DNA of 64,000 nucleotides, from NCBI RefSeq assembly GCF_900230225.1, contig NZ_OCNH01000003.1:1054001-1118000 (forward strand). The letters are read 5' to 3'. Numbering within the stretch: position 1 is the stretch's first letter; every line of letters begins with the position of its first letter. The position numbers and the translations under genes are program-made. Shown here one piece after another: positions 1 to 8,993 of this stretch. This DNA is from Spirosoma fluviale (lineage in GTDB: Bacteria; Bacteroidota; Bacteroidia; Cytophagales; Spirosomataceae). The notes beneath the pieces are model-generated. The model had not been told where the DNA came from. It did not search any database and was given only the letters and a program-made list of their open reading frames with translations.

Positions 1-1164
1 ACAGACAAAAGCGACGATGGCTGCGGCTTCCAGAACACCTAGCGAGGGTTTCATGGCCTGAAAAGCGGGAATGCTGATCAGGGTAGTAGCCCGTACGTTG
101 TTGGCTACTGATGTGGTAGCCGTGGCCCGGAGATTAGTACCGAAGCTTTCCGCTGTGATGGTCAGGAACATGGCAATGTAGCCGATGCCAAAGCCCATTG
201 CCAGACACAAACCATAAAAAGCCCCGGTCGAGTTGATGCAACCAAAGAGGTAGATGATGACGAAAACAAACGTCAGGCTCATCATCAAACCAATCGCTTT
301 CCGGCGCGACCGTAGGTACTGGCTCAGAATACCACTTGCCAAATCGCCCAGAACGGTGCCCACGTAGGTAAACATCACGCATCGGCCGGGCTGAATGGGG
401 TCTGCCAGGCCAATGGCTTTTCCAAATTCATTCCCGAAGGTGGCCAGAATGCCAATGACCAGATAGGTTGGGAGGGCGATGCCCATACAGCGGAGGTACC
501 GTAAAATCTTCGATCTCCCGTTAAACAAAGCCAGAAAATTCCCCCGGCTCACGTTGGTTCCCTGCACGCGTTTGAACATGCCCGATTCGAGCACACTCAC
601 CCGGAGCACCAGCAGGCCCAGCCCCAGACTGCCGCCAATGAAATAGGTCGTGCGCCAGTCGAAAAGCGTAACCGTAAAATACGCCACAACGGCACCCAGC
701 AACCCAACGCTGGCCACCAGCGATGAGCCGTATCCGCGCAGGTTGGGCGGTAAAATCTCGCTTACCAGCGTAATACCCGCGCCAAGCTCACCGGCCAGAC
801 CAAGCCCGGCAATGAACCGAAGCCACGCATAGAGTTGTGGGTCGTGGACAAATCCGCAGGCCAGATTCGCCAGCGAATACGTAATAATGCTCCCGAACAA
901 CACCGAAAGTCGACCGCGTTTATCGCCTAGAATCCCCCAGAGAATCCCGCCCAGAAGCAGACCGGCCTGCTGAAAATTCAGGATTTTACCGCCGATGAGT
1001 GAGATATCCGCTTCGGAAAGTCCCAGTTCTTTCAGGCTGGGCACCCGCACGATGTTGAACAGCAGCAGGTCATAGACATCCACAAAGTACCCCAGCGCAG
1101 CCACAATAACCGGCAGGGCAAACAAAGGACGGAGGGAGGGTGAGTTGGGAGAAAGTGGTTGCAT
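1..1164 (-). CDS. MFS transporter, partial (C-terminus beyond the window edge)
   Basis: Major facilitator superfamily carrier of the inner membrane. The visible 388 residues start at ATG 1164 (MQPLSPNSPSLRPLFALPV) and run off the left edge with the frame open. The MFS motif A region between TM2 and TM3 is clear (GDKRGRLSVLFGS), as are the usual alternating hydrophobic helices and a conserved start (VIVAALGYFVDVYDLLLFNI). It is a close paralogue of the carriers at 3682-4929 and 5056-6324: the order of motifs is the same throughout. All three lie on the minus strand. Substrate not deducible; the motifs resemble organic-acid/sugar-type MFS porters. Confidence 0.9.
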   Translation of the reverse strand, partial: MQPLSPNSPSLRPLFALPVIVAALGYFVDVYDLLLFNIVRVPSLKELGLSEADISLIGGKILNFQQAGLLLGGILWGILGDKRGRLSVLFGSIITYSLANLACGFVHDPQLYAWLRFIAGLGLAGELGAGITLVSEILPPNLRGYGSSLVASVGLLGAVVAYFTVTLFDWRTTYFIGGSLGLGLLVLRVSVLESGMFKRVQGTNVSRGNFLALFNGRSKILRYLRCMGIALPTYLVIGILATFGNEFGKAIGLADPIQPGRCVMFTYVGTVLGDLASGILSQYLRSRRKAIGLMMSLTFVFVIIYLFGCINSTGAFYGLCLAMGFGIGYIAMFLTITAESFGTNLRATATTSVANNVRATTLISIPAFQAMKPSLGVLEAAAIVAFVC

Positions 1165-1278
1165 ATGTGACGGACAAACGGGCTAAAAAAGAGGATGGAA
1201 CGGATTACGGCAGAGCTTAAAGTGGCTCTATCCGTAAAAATCCGTTCCATCCGTATAATCTGTGTTCTAAAACCAGGT

Positions 1279-2976
1279 CTACCAGAGCCGAACGTACAGC
1301 ACCGTGATCAGCAGGACAATAATAGCCGCCAGAGCCGTTGCCGTTGGTGTCAGCTTGAACATGCTTGAGTCGATGGCAAATGCTTTCGGGTTGATCGCCG
1401 GGCCGACAAGGCTAATGGCTACCATCATCAGGACCGTAAACACAAACGCCCAGCCCATACAGATCAGGAAGGGGATTTCATACCCACCGTTTCCGTTGGG
1501 ATAAGCCGTGTACAGAATCGTTTCGTTGCCAAACAGCGCAGGGGCAAAGTTATTGAACAACACGGCCAGGCCAAAACCGCCCAGAATACCGGCTACGGCA
1601 GCAGTTCCCGTTGTCCGCTTCCAGAAGAAACCAAGAATGAACACCGCGAAAATAGCCGGGCTCAGGTAGCCGGTGTATTTCTGAATGAACGTAAATCCAC
1701 CTTCACGACCAATGCCCAGGGCATCCTGCCACGTCAGGCCGATCGACAGCAGCATAGCGGCAAAAATAGTGATCCGGCCCACCCATACCAACTGCTTCTG
1801 GGAAGCGTCTTTCTTGATGTATTTCTGGTAGATATCGAGCGTGAAAATAGTCGAGATCGAGTTGGCTTTACCGGCCAGCGAAGCGACAATAGCGGCTGTC
1901 AACGCGGCCATGGAGAGACCTTTGAGACCATTGGGCAGGAAGGACAGAATGGCTGAATAGGCATTGTCGGCGAGGAGTTTACCACCCGGTGCCATTTCGT
2001 TTTGCAGACTGCCGTTTTTGTAAAGTACGTAAGCCGCAATACCGGGCAGCATAACAATAAGCGGCATGAAAATCTTCAGCAGGGCGGCAAAGAGGATACC
2101 GGTACGGGCCGTTTTCAAATCGGCACCCAGGGCACGCTGGGTAATGTACTGGTTACAGCCCCAATAGTTCAGGTTCACGATCCAGATACCGGCAAAATAC
2201 ATAGCCAGACCGGGTAAGGTCAGGTATTTGTTGATGTCGACCTGTGAGGTGTTCGGACCGGGCTTTTCGAAAATCATGTGGAAGTGATCATCCGCATCGG
2301 TCATCATGGCCGAAAAACCAGCCAGAACGTCGTTACCCAGACCGAATTTCTGGCTTACCAGCGTCAGGGCAATGTACGACGTTACCAGACCACCGATGAT
2401 AAGAACGGCTACCTGAATTACATCGGTGTAGCCAATTACTTTCATACCGCCCAGCGTAATGACGATGGCAAAAACACTAAGGCCAATCACAATCGGGTGG
2501 AACGAGTCCGCTCCAACGAGGGTGCTGATCGCCAGCGCGCCCAGAAAGAGAATAGACGTGAGGTTGACAAATACGTACAGGAACAGCCAGAAAATGGCCA
2601 TGATCAAACTCACCGTTTCGTTATACCGCGTTTTTAGAAACTGCGGCATGGTGTAGATGTGGTTTTTGAGGTAGATAGGCATAAACCAGACGGCCACAAT
2701 AATCAGGGCGAGGGCTGCGAACCACTCGTACACGGCTACGGCAACGCCAAAGGTGAACCCATTTCCCGACATGCCGATAAACTGCTCAGCCGAGATATTG
2801 GAGGCAATCATGGAGGCACCGATAGCCCACCAGGTTAACGACCCTTCGGCCAGGAAAAAATCTTTTGTATCGAGGCTGGTTGTTTGTTTCCGCTTGTAAA
2901 TCCAGTAGCCGTAAGACGAAACGCCAATGAAATACAGAAAGAAAATAATGTAGTCTATTTGGTTAAGCTGATTCAT
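1279..2976 (-). CDS. Sodium:solute symporter (SSS family, SGLT-like)
   Basis: Sodium-coupled symporter, 565 residues, with about 14 predicted membrane helices. The segment SASMIASNISAEQFIGMSG-like (here GASMIASNISAEQFIGMSG, near residues 52-70) is typical of the sodium/sugar branch (vSGLT/SGLT) of the SSS family, and the length fits. It begins MNQLNQIDYIIFFLYFIGVSSYG at ATG 2976. It sits between two of the three paralogous MFS carriers on the same strand, so this block is rich in uptake systems. A sugar or related polyol is the likely substrate by family, but no catabolic gene for it is adjacent. A perfect inverted repeat (3088-3152) lies just upstream. Confidence 0.9.
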   Translation of the reverse strand: MNQLNQIDYIIFFLYFIGVSSYGYWIYKRKQTTSLDTKDFFLAEGSLTWWAIGASMIASNISAEQFIGMSGNGFTFGVAVAVYEWFAALALIIVAVWFMPIYLKNHIYTMPQFLKTRYNETVSLIMAIFWLFLYVFVNLTSILFLGALAISTLVGADSFHPIVIGLSVFAIVITLGGMKVIGYTDVIQVAVLIIGGLVTSYIALTLVSQKFGLGNDVLAGFSAMMTDADDHFHMIFEKPGPNTSQVDINKYLTLPGLAMYFAGIWIVNLNYWGCNQYITQRALGADLKTARTGILFAALLKIFMPLIVMLPGIAAYVLYKNGSLQNEMAPGGKLLADNAYSAILSFLPNGLKGLSMAALTAAIVASLAGKANSISTIFTLDIYQKYIKKDASQKQLVWVGRITIFAAMLLSIGLTWQDALGIGREGGFTFIQKYTGYLSPAIFAVFILGFFWKRTTGTAAVAGILGGFGLAVLFNNFAPALFGNETILYTAYPNGNGGYEIPFLICMGWAFVFTVLMMVAISLVGPAINPKAFAIDSSMFKLTPTATALAAIIVLLITVLYVRLW

Positions 2977-3087
2977 TGCTTCAATTCTAGAATGAGTTTT
3001 GGAATTAGCCTGTAAAAAAGCAATTATTTCTCCAAATAGGCTTACACTCTCTTAAAATCATTTGCAGATTTTTGCAGAATCATGTCA

Positions 3088-3152
3088 TATATACACAAAT
3101 ACACCCAGGGACGTAGCCTAAAGCGATGTCCCTGGGTGTATTTGTGTATATA
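3088..3152 (-). terminator. Perfect 25-bp inverted repeat with 15-nt loop, probable terminator of the 3159-3572 gene
   Basis: Arms 3088-3112 and 3128-3152 are exact reverse complements (core ACACCCAGGGAC / GTCCCTGGGTGT), separated by 15 bases. The right arm begins 7 bases after the stop codon of the minus-strand gene 3159-3572, so on that strand it is placed as a transcription terminator or 3'-end stabiliser. There is no long T-tract, which is unlike a textbook intrinsic terminator. Confidence 0.65.
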
Positions 3153-3158
3153 AACACT

Positions 3159-3572
3159 TCACTTGATTGCGATGATCCTTGCTGGCTGTACTTCTTCTAC
3201 GGTTGGTGTACTGAGCTTAAATGAACGCTCTTCCTTCTGACTACCCGCCGATATACGGAATGTGTAAGTGCCGTCCTTCAGTTCACTCATGTCGAATTGC
3301 TGACGATACGCCGTTTGCCTGCTGTTCTTCCCGCTTACGACTTCATGAAACAGGATGTCGCCCTGTTCGTTGACCAGGGTCAGGTCAATCTTGCTTTCCG
3401 ACTTGTATTTTTCCAGACATAGCCAGAGTTTGGAATTCTTGGCTGCCGGAAACATGACAGCGGCAAAAACTTTGTTCTGTGATTTGTGATCATCGGCCCG
3501 GACGGGCGATGAAACGGAGGTCATAAATGATACGACGAGGGCACTGACGAGTAATTTGATGGAAGTTTTCAT
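3159..3572 (-). CDS. Small secreted protein of unknown function
   Basis: 137 residues with a clear Sec signal peptide (MKTSIKLLVSALVVSFMTSV..., cleavage likely after SPVRA near residue 26). The mature part is about 110 residues with a beta-rich pattern: an extended segment 'IDLTLVNEQGDILFHEVVSG' and then 'FDMSELKDGTYTFRISAGS'. This resembles the fold used in Bacteroidota DUF3244/Por-secretion-tail-like beta sandwiches, although there is no T9SS linker or long upstream domain. Exported to the periplasm or surface. Followed closely by a strong inverted repeat. No function can be assigned; it is flanked by transporter genes on the same strand. Confidence 0.75.
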   Translation of the reverse strand: MKTSIKLLVSALVVSFMTSVSSPVRADDHKSQNKVFAAVMFPAAKNSKLWLCLEKYKSESKIDLTLVNEQGDILFHEVVSGKNSRQTAYRQQFDMSELKDGTYTFRISAGSQKEERSFKLSTPTVEEVQPARIIAIK

Positions 3573-3681
3573 TGAGTTGATAAGATTAGATGGTAACCTT
3601 TAGCTGTCAACCCAATGATGCAGGAGCGCACCTCCAAGCGCTGTCGTTCTGGAGCAGCGGTTTAGAAAAATGATAAACGGT

Positions 3682-4929
3682 TCATGGCTCTTCCACAAAG
3701 TCGAGGTCCTTACCAAAGGTTTCGTCCATGCGGCTCAATGACCAGAATGTTACCCCGTAAACGATGATGCCAAGCAATCCGGCTGCCAGTAAAGCTCCCA
3801 TAGACGGCTTTAGCGCTTGAAAAAGCAACGTCATCGGAATCAGCGTGCCTCGCACCACGCTGGGTACTGAGGTCGTGGCTGTATTGCGAAGGTTCGTGCC
3901 GTACAGTTCGGCCACCATCGTCAGGTACATAGCTATGTAGCCCGTGCAGAAGCCTGCCAGCAAACAGATCGTATATAAGCCGCCCGCTGTGTGAATACCG
4001 CCGAACAGATACACACCGCTACACAGGGCACTGAAGATCAACAAACCTGTAATGGCCTTCAAACGCGATTGCAGCCAATGGCTTAACGGACCGCTCAGCA
4101 GATCGCCCCCGGCCAGCCCGACGTATACCATCATGACGCATCGCCCCGGCTTCACGACTTCGGCAATGCCCAACGCCTGCCCGAACTCGTTGGCAAACGT
4201 GGCCAGGATACCCACAATGAACCAGGTAGGAATACCAACCGACACGCAGCGCAGGTACTTGATGGCTTGCCGCCAGCTACTGAAAAAATGAAGGAAATTT
4301 CCCCGGCTAACTTCCTGGTGTTGGTCTTTCATGCGGTTGAAAACCCCCGACTCGAACACGCTTACCCGCAGCAGCAGCAACGCAATACCCATGCCGCCCC
4401 CAACCCAGAAGGCTGTTCGCCAGTTGAAATACTCCACGGTCAGGTAGGCCACGCCCGCGCCGAGGTAGCCGATTCCCGCCACAATCGACGAGCCGTAGCT
4501 TCGAATTTCTTTGGGTAGAATCTCCGATACGAGAACGATAGCCGCCCCAATCTCACCCGATAGGCCAACGCCCGCTATAAAACGCAGCAGGGCGTACGTA
4601 TTCACGTCCTGCACAAAGCCGCACGCAATGTTCGTGAGCGAATACGTCAGGATACTGCCAAACAGCACCGACATGCGTCCCCGTTTATCGCCCAGAACGC
4701 CCCACAGAAAACCGCCCACGACCAGTCCCGCCTGCTGGCAATTGAGAATAAACGTACCCGCCTGCGAAACGTCCGCTTCCGACAATCCCAGCGATTGCAG
4801 ACTCGGTACCCGCACAATGCTGAAAATCAGCATATCATACACATCCACAAAAAAACCAAGAGCCGATACAATGACCGGTAAAGCCAGCAACGGACGTAAT
4901 GAAACACGGGGTGGGGAGATGGCTTGCAT
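3682..4929 (-). CDS. MFS transporter, paralogue 2 of 3
   Basis: 415-residue MFS carrier. Start placed at ATG 4929 (MQAISPPRVSLRPLLALPV), because the residues encoded upstream are low-complexity Pro/Phe from a purine/pyrimidine tract and the paralogue at 1-1164 starts at the same place. Motif A is present (GDKRGRMSVLFGS), followed by the conserved 'GLSGEIGAAIVLVSEILPKE' in the TM4-TM5 region. It ends GKDLDFVEEP, matching GKDLNYLEE of the next paralogue. Probably transcribed after the 5056-6324 gene, 126 bp upstream. Substrate unknown. Confidence 0.9.
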   Translation of the reverse strand: MQAISPPRVSLRPLLALPVIVSALGFFVDVYDMLIFSIVRVPSLQSLGLSEADVSQAGTFILNCQQAGLVVGGFLWGVLGDKRGRMSVLFGSILTYSLTNIACGFVQDVNTYALLRFIAGVGLSGEIGAAIVLVSEILPKEIRSYGSSIVAGIGYLGAGVAYLTVEYFNWRTAFWVGGGMGIALLLLRVSVFESGVFNRMKDQHQEVSRGNFLHFFSSWRQAIKYLRCVSVGIPTWFIVGILATFANEFGQALGIAEVVKPGRCVMMVYVGLAGGDLLSGPLSHWLQSRLKAITGLLIFSALCSGVYLFGGIHTAGGLYTICLLAGFCTGYIAMYLTMVAELYGTNLRNTATTSVPSVVRGTLIPMTLLFQALKPSMGALLAAGLLGIIVYGVTFWSLSRMDETFGKDLDFVEEP

Positions 4930-5055
4930 GGAATAGGGGAGGAGGAAAGGGGGAGGAAAAGGACGAGGGGGAGGAGAAGGAGAAAAATGATGAAAGATAG
5001 GTATAACCCTTTCCCCCACTCCCTTTCCTCCTTCTCCTCCGTTCTCCCTCTTTCT
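4930..5055. other. Purine tract followed by pyrimidine tract between two MFS genes
   Basis: The spacer between the two MFS paralogues is almost wholly purine on the plus strand for about 65 bases (GGAGGA/GGAGAAGGAG units) and then almost wholly pyrimidine for about 50 bases (CCTCCTTCTCC units). The two halves are imperfect reverse complements and could fold into a long imperfect hairpin or adopt a non-B structure. No gene or promoter recognised in it. Confidence 0.6.
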
Positions 5056-6324
5056 CTATTCTTCCAGATAATTTAAATCCTTGCCGTGGGTTTCGGGGAT
5101 GGTCAGGATTGAGTAGAAGCCAATTATGAAGCAAACCAGCCCGACAACAGCCCCGGCGTTGATAGTAGCTAGTGAAGGCTTGAGTGCCTGATAAGATAAG
5201 GTCATGGGAATAACCAGGCCGCGTACCATATTGGGAACCGTGGTGGCGGCTGTGGCGCGTAGGTTGGTCCCAAACTGCTCAGCGCCAATGGTCACAAACA
5301 TGGCCCAGTAGCCAATGCCAAACCCCATAGCCAGGCAAAGTCCATACAGTGCAGTAGAGGACTGGATCCCGGTAAAGAGATACACCAGGCTGAAGACCAG
5401 CGCAACTGCCATAAGGAGTGCAACCCCTTTCTTGCGCGATTCGAGTGCGTGGCTGATAAATCCACTGGCCAGATCGCCGGTGGCCAGGCCCACGTAACAC
5501 CACATGATGGCGAGCCCCGGCTGAATTTCTTCGGAGATGCCGAAGGCTTTGCCAAACTCGTTACTGAACGTGGCCAGAATGCCAATTACAAACCAGGTTG
5601 GCAACCCAATGCCAATGCATTTGAGGTAGCGGCTAAAGCGATCGGCGTTGGTGAAAAACGATAGAAAGTCACCCCGGTTGACGTGCTTCTGATCGTTAAC
5701 TTCTTTAAACATGCCCGATTCTACCACGCCTACCCGCAGCAGCAGAAGGCCAAAGCCTAAGCCACCCCCGACGAAAAAAGCTGTTTGCCAGTCGAATAAT
5801 TTAACGGTGAAATACGCTACCACCGCGCCAAAAAGCCCGATTCCCGCCACCAGCGAGGTGCCAATCGCCCGCTTCTCTTTCGGTAACACTTCACTTACCA
5901 GCGTAATGCCCGCGCCTAATTCACCCGCCAGCCCGATACCCGCCACAAAGCGCATGAGGGCGTAATAGGTGGAGGGGTCCATGAACGTAACGTATTTGAC
6001 GAATCCGCAGGCAATGTTGGCAATCGAATACGTGATAATACTCCCGAACAACACCGAAAGTCGCCCCTTCTTGTCGCCAATGATCCCCCATAATATGCCG
6101 CCAAGCAGCAAGCCGCCCATTTGCCAGTTGAGAATACTGGCCCCTACCGTCGAGATCTGATCGGGGGTGAGGCCCAGGTCTTTCAGGCTGGGTACACGAA
6201 CAATGCCAAACAGAAGCAAATCATAAATATCAACGAAGTAACCCAGGGCTGCTACAATAACGGGTAAGCCAAATAAACTGGTTTCGGGCGTTTTCTGGGT
6301 AGAAGAGACAGTAGGAATAGCCAT
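5056..6324 (-). CDS. MFS transporter, paralogue 1 of 3
   Basis: 422-residue MFS carrier. Start chosen at ATG 6324 (MAIPTVSSTQKTPETS), since family similarity with the two neighbours begins only at 'LFGLPVIVAALGYFVDIYDLLLFGIVRVPSL'; an upstream in-frame ATG at 6411 would add 29 residues with no match. Motif A is GDKKGRLSVLFGS. Twelve hydrophobic helices. First gene of the minus-strand transporter block; a 26-bp palindrome (6457-6482) lies 133 bp upstream and could be an operator. Tandem duplication with divergence is the simplest origin of the set. Substrate unknown. Confidence 0.9.
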   Translation of the reverse strand: MAIPTVSSTQKTPETSLFGLPVIVAALGYFVDIYDLLLFGIVRVPSLKDLGLTPDQISTVGASILNWQMGGLLLGGILWGIIGDKKGRLSVLFGSIITYSIANIACGFVKYVTFMDPSTYYALMRFVAGIGLAGELGAGITLVSEVLPKEKRAIGTSLVAGIGLFGAVVAYFTVKLFDWQTAFFVGGGLGFGLLLLRVGVVESGMFKEVNDQKHVNRGDFLSFFTNADRFSRYLKCIGIGLPTWFVIGILATFSNEFGKAFGISEEIQPGLAIMWCYVGLATGDLASGFISHALESRKKGVALLMAVALVFSLVYLFTGIQSSTALYGLCLAMGFGIGYWAMFVTIGAEQFGTNLRATAATTVPNMVRGLVIPMTLSYQALKPSLATINAGAVVGLVCFIIGFYSILTIPETHGKDLNYLEE

Positions 6325-6456
6325 GCGGCAAATCAGGTAGTTATAAAAACGAAAAAGTTCTGCAAGTATACGAAATGGCCAAAGAAGATTGTGCAGGGAA
6401 ATCCAATCCATTTGAATCCCGCCTGTCGATCTGCCTGCTATTTGTGTTTGCTATCA

Positions 6457-6482
6457 GGTCAGAAAAGTAGACTTTTCTGACC
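6457..6482. promoter_or_regulatory. 26-bp palindrome in a divergent intergenic region, operator candidate
   Basis: Two exact 12-base arms (GGTCAGAAAAGT and its reverse complement) with only two bases between them. It lies between the divergent starts at 6324 (minus, MFS) and 6587 (plus, membrane protein). A two-base spacer makes an RNA hairpin poor, so a dimeric repressor site on DNA fits better. This is inference; no regulator gene is adjacent. Confidence 0.5.
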
Positions 6483-6586
6483 GAATCCTGACCATTGGGA
6501 GCAGATTACGCATAACGGGCGTATCCTAATGTGTCCGTTAGCGCCTAATCTATTAATTTTGACCAATTCAACTTTGCATTTATTTA

Positions 6587-7966
6587 ATGAAACCAGCAAC
6601 TGTCCAGCCTGCTTTACCAAATAGCCATGTCGCAGCTGACAACAACAAAACCTACCGGCGGTACTTTCTGATTAGCTGTCTACTGTATCTGGTCGTAGCT
6701 GCGGTACTCGCTGTATTGGTTCAGTGGGGGGTTATGGACGAAGATTTTCATCTGGAATCGAGTCTGCCATTTGCCAAATCAGGCGTCAATTCAACCACGT
6801 TATACAACCACGTTCCGCCCACGGGCGTATCCAGCCACATCTGGTTTGCCATCTGGATATGGTTATGTCCCGGCATTACTTACGTTGGTCTTCGGTTAAT
6901 TACCTGCGGGTTTCTGGCCCTTCTGGTCGTCTGGGCCTATGTGCACCTGAAAACTCTCTCGACGGCTTCTCAGCGGAAGCTGCTTGCGGTTACTTTATTT
7001 ATGCTGGCATTCCCGTACTTTTTCCTGAGCGTTTCTACGGTCATGACAGAAGGCCCGTCGATGCTGTATTTGTTTGCGGGGTTATTATTTCTGTCGATTT
7101 CCCGGCTTCAGCGGTTACTGCCCTTTTTTCTGGGGTGCCTGTTGCTGGGGCTAACAACCATTTCCCGTTTCTACTACATTCCGCTGCTGCCTGCTCTGGC
7201 CGTGGTGCTGTTTGTAGCAGACTGGAAGGCATTTGTGCAAGGGGGCATCAAAAGCATAACGACCAATAAGGTGCTGATGTATCTGGCCATCGCCGTTAGC
7301 CTGCTGCCGTTAATTGGGTTGATCGTACTCTGGGGCGGTATGACGCCCCCGGCTTTTCACCAGTGGTCGAAACTGCGGTCGGGCATCAGTTTTAACGCCT
7401 TCCGGCCTGTTTCATCCCTGGCGTTGGTGGGTATCTATTCCGCTCCGGCGGTGCTGGTCAACGTAAACTGGCGTTCGAAAGGAGTTCGTTCCATACTGTT
7501 GATTTCGCTTGGACTTGCACTGGTGCTGGCGCTATTCAGGATCAATCTTTTCCACGATGCATCGTCCGTCAATGACGTGTTTAGCGGTCCTATCGAACAC
7601 GGTTTAGCCTGGTTAACGGCACGGGGCAGCGTAGTACTTTCGTTGGGTATGTTTGCTGTTTACAGCCTGAGTCTCCTGAGCCTCGTGGTTGTGGGCGATA
7701 AGCTTATACAGTATGTCCGGCAGCAGGATTTCAGCGATGCTGGTCTGGTGTTTTCAATCGTGTTTGTGGTATTCTTTATCGCATCACAGACGTTCGTTGG
7801 GGGAAATCATCCCTTCTTCGACCGCTATCTGGCGCATCCCTGGCCATTCATGGGCTACATACTGGTTGCCTTTTTCCCTAAATTCCTAAACCCTAGATCG
7901 TACCTGGTGCTGGCTGCCTATACGGTTCTTTCCGTAATGATTCTGGCAAAATGGGGAATTCACTAA
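6587..7966 (+). CDS. Polytopic membrane protein, candidate GT-C-type glycosyltransferase
   Basis: 459 residues starting MKPATVQPALPNSH, with about 10-12 hydrophobic helices. After the first helix, the first external loop carries 'VMDEDFHLESSLPFAKSG' and then 'HVPPTGVSSHIWF'. A D-E-x-F-H in the first loop followed by a Pro/Pro-Gly-type stretch is reminiscent of the GT-C fold of lipid-linked-sugar glycosyltransferases (ALG10/DIE2-like), where acidic residues of this loop are catalytic. That is a motif-level inference; no family is certain. A further external loop has 'GGNHPFFDRYLAHPWPF'. Its stop codon overlaps that of the convergent gene 7963-8904 (shared CTAA). It stands alone on the plus strand. 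Confidence 0.7.
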   Translation: MKPATVQPALPNSHVAADNNKTYRRYFLISCLLYLVVAAVLAVLVQWGVMDEDFHLESSLPFAKSGVNSTTLYNHVPPTGVSSHIWFAIWIWLCPGITYVGLRLITCGFLALLVVWAYVHLKTLSTASQRKLLAVTLFMLAFPYFFLSVSTVMTEGPSMLYLFAGLLFLSISRLQRLLPFFLGCLLLGLTTISRFYYIPLLPALAVVLFVADWKAFVQGGIKSITTNKVLMYLAIAVSLLPLIGLIVLWGGMTPPAFHQWSKLRSGISFNAFRPVSSLALVGIYSAPAVLVNVNWRSKGVRSILLISLGLALVLALFRINLFHDASSVNDVFSGPIEHGLAWLTARGSVVLSLGMFAVYSLSLLSLVVVGDKLIQYVRQQDFSDAGLVFSIVFVVFFIASQTFVGGNHPFFDRYLAHPWPFMGYILVAFFPKFLNPRSYLVLAAYTVLSVMILAKWGIH

Positions 7967-8904
7967 GCTTCGATGGGGTTCATCGGGGCGTCTCCGTTGG
8001 GTTCGGTAATAGGATCGGGCATGGGCGCTGGTCGTAAAACGGGTGTTGGCTTAGGAAGCGTTTGATAAATGGTGTAGGCCGTTCCCAGCCACCACACTTT
8101 AAGTCCCACGCGGGCGAAAATCAGGGTTTGCTGAATCACGAACATGACAAAGATCGTCAACCAGCCGTTCATGAGAATGGCGTCGTCGAGTAAAAAGTAG
8201 ATCCCAAACAAGGCGGTTCCCAGCAGGATCATGAGCCAGTATAGGCCAACGGTTTTGCCCGGATTTCGTAGTACGAGTCGCCCGGCCTGACCAAAAGCCC
8301 GAAAGGCACCGTGCTCATCTTCCCGGAACATCAGTACTTTAGCGAAGTCGCCAATGCACAGCAGCAGGGTAGCTGTAAGGGCAAATAAAGCGAAGAACAC
8401 CGCACCGATCCAGAAAAGGCCCCGTTCTGTGTACGAATCGCTGACGGCCACGCTAACCAGTGAGCCGATTACGAGCCAGATTCCCGCGCCAACGATCACA
8501 AACAGCAGGGTAACACCAAAGAGCCGCAGAAACCGGCTTACGTAATGGGCGCAACCCTCCCAAAAGAGGCCACTATTGAATCGGTTGGCCGGTTGCGAAA
8601 AACGGAGTAATATCCCACCGGCGAAAAACACACTCAGGAAAATATACACCAGCCCCAACCAGCGCCCAACGTTAACCAGTGGCGATATGGCGCGGCCACT
8701 TCGGTGCATGAAGTCCGAAAAAATGGTGTAGTCGAAGCCGTTTAGCAGGTTCAGAAAGGCCAGTGAATTCTGGTCCTCTACCTTAAGGGTGTTGAAGAAT
8801 GGGAGGGCCGCCACTAGTCCAAGCACCAGCGTTATGCCGTAAATTAACCATACTAAGCGCGCTGACCGCAGCGTTTGCCGAAAGGAAGTGACGAGTGAAT
8901 TCAC
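7963..8904 (-). CDS. Integral membrane protein of unknown function
   Basis: 313 residues with about six hydrophobic segments: 'LVWLIYGITLVLGLVAALPFF' near residues 17-37, then helices around 80-100, 127-150, 162-185, 215-235 and 243-262. A hydrophilic Pro-rich tail follows (TLPKPTPVLRPAPMPDPI). The soluble stretch between helices 1 and 2 contains 'FNTLKVEDQNSLAFLNLLNGFDYTIFSDFMHR'. No known domain recognised; the general plan resembles bacterial multi-pass proteins of the DUF4013/YciC type. It converges on the gene at 6587-7966 and follows nuoB on the same strand after 89 bp. Confidence 0.7.
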   Translation of the reverse strand: MNSLVTSFRQTLRSARLVWLIYGITLVLGLVAALPFFNTLKVEDQNSLAFLNLLNGFDYTIFSDFMHRSGRAISPLVNVGRWLGLVYIFLSVFFAGGILLRFSQPANRFNSGLFWEGCAHYVSRFLRLFGVTLLFVIVGAGIWLVIGSLVSVAVSDSYTERGLFWIGAVFFALFALTATLLLCIGDFAKVLMFREDEHGAFRAFGQAGRLVLRNPGKTVGLYWLMILLGTALFGIYFLLDDAILMNGWLTIFVMFVIQQTLIFARVGLKVWWLGTAYTIYQTLPKPTPVLRPAPMPDPITEPNGDAPMNPIEA

Positions 8905-8993
8905 GATTGTCTAGGTTCGCGTACAGGGTTCTGGATGTCAATTGGGCATCAAGATAGCTGTTAAACCAATCGGAAGTTGACACTTTTTAGGTT

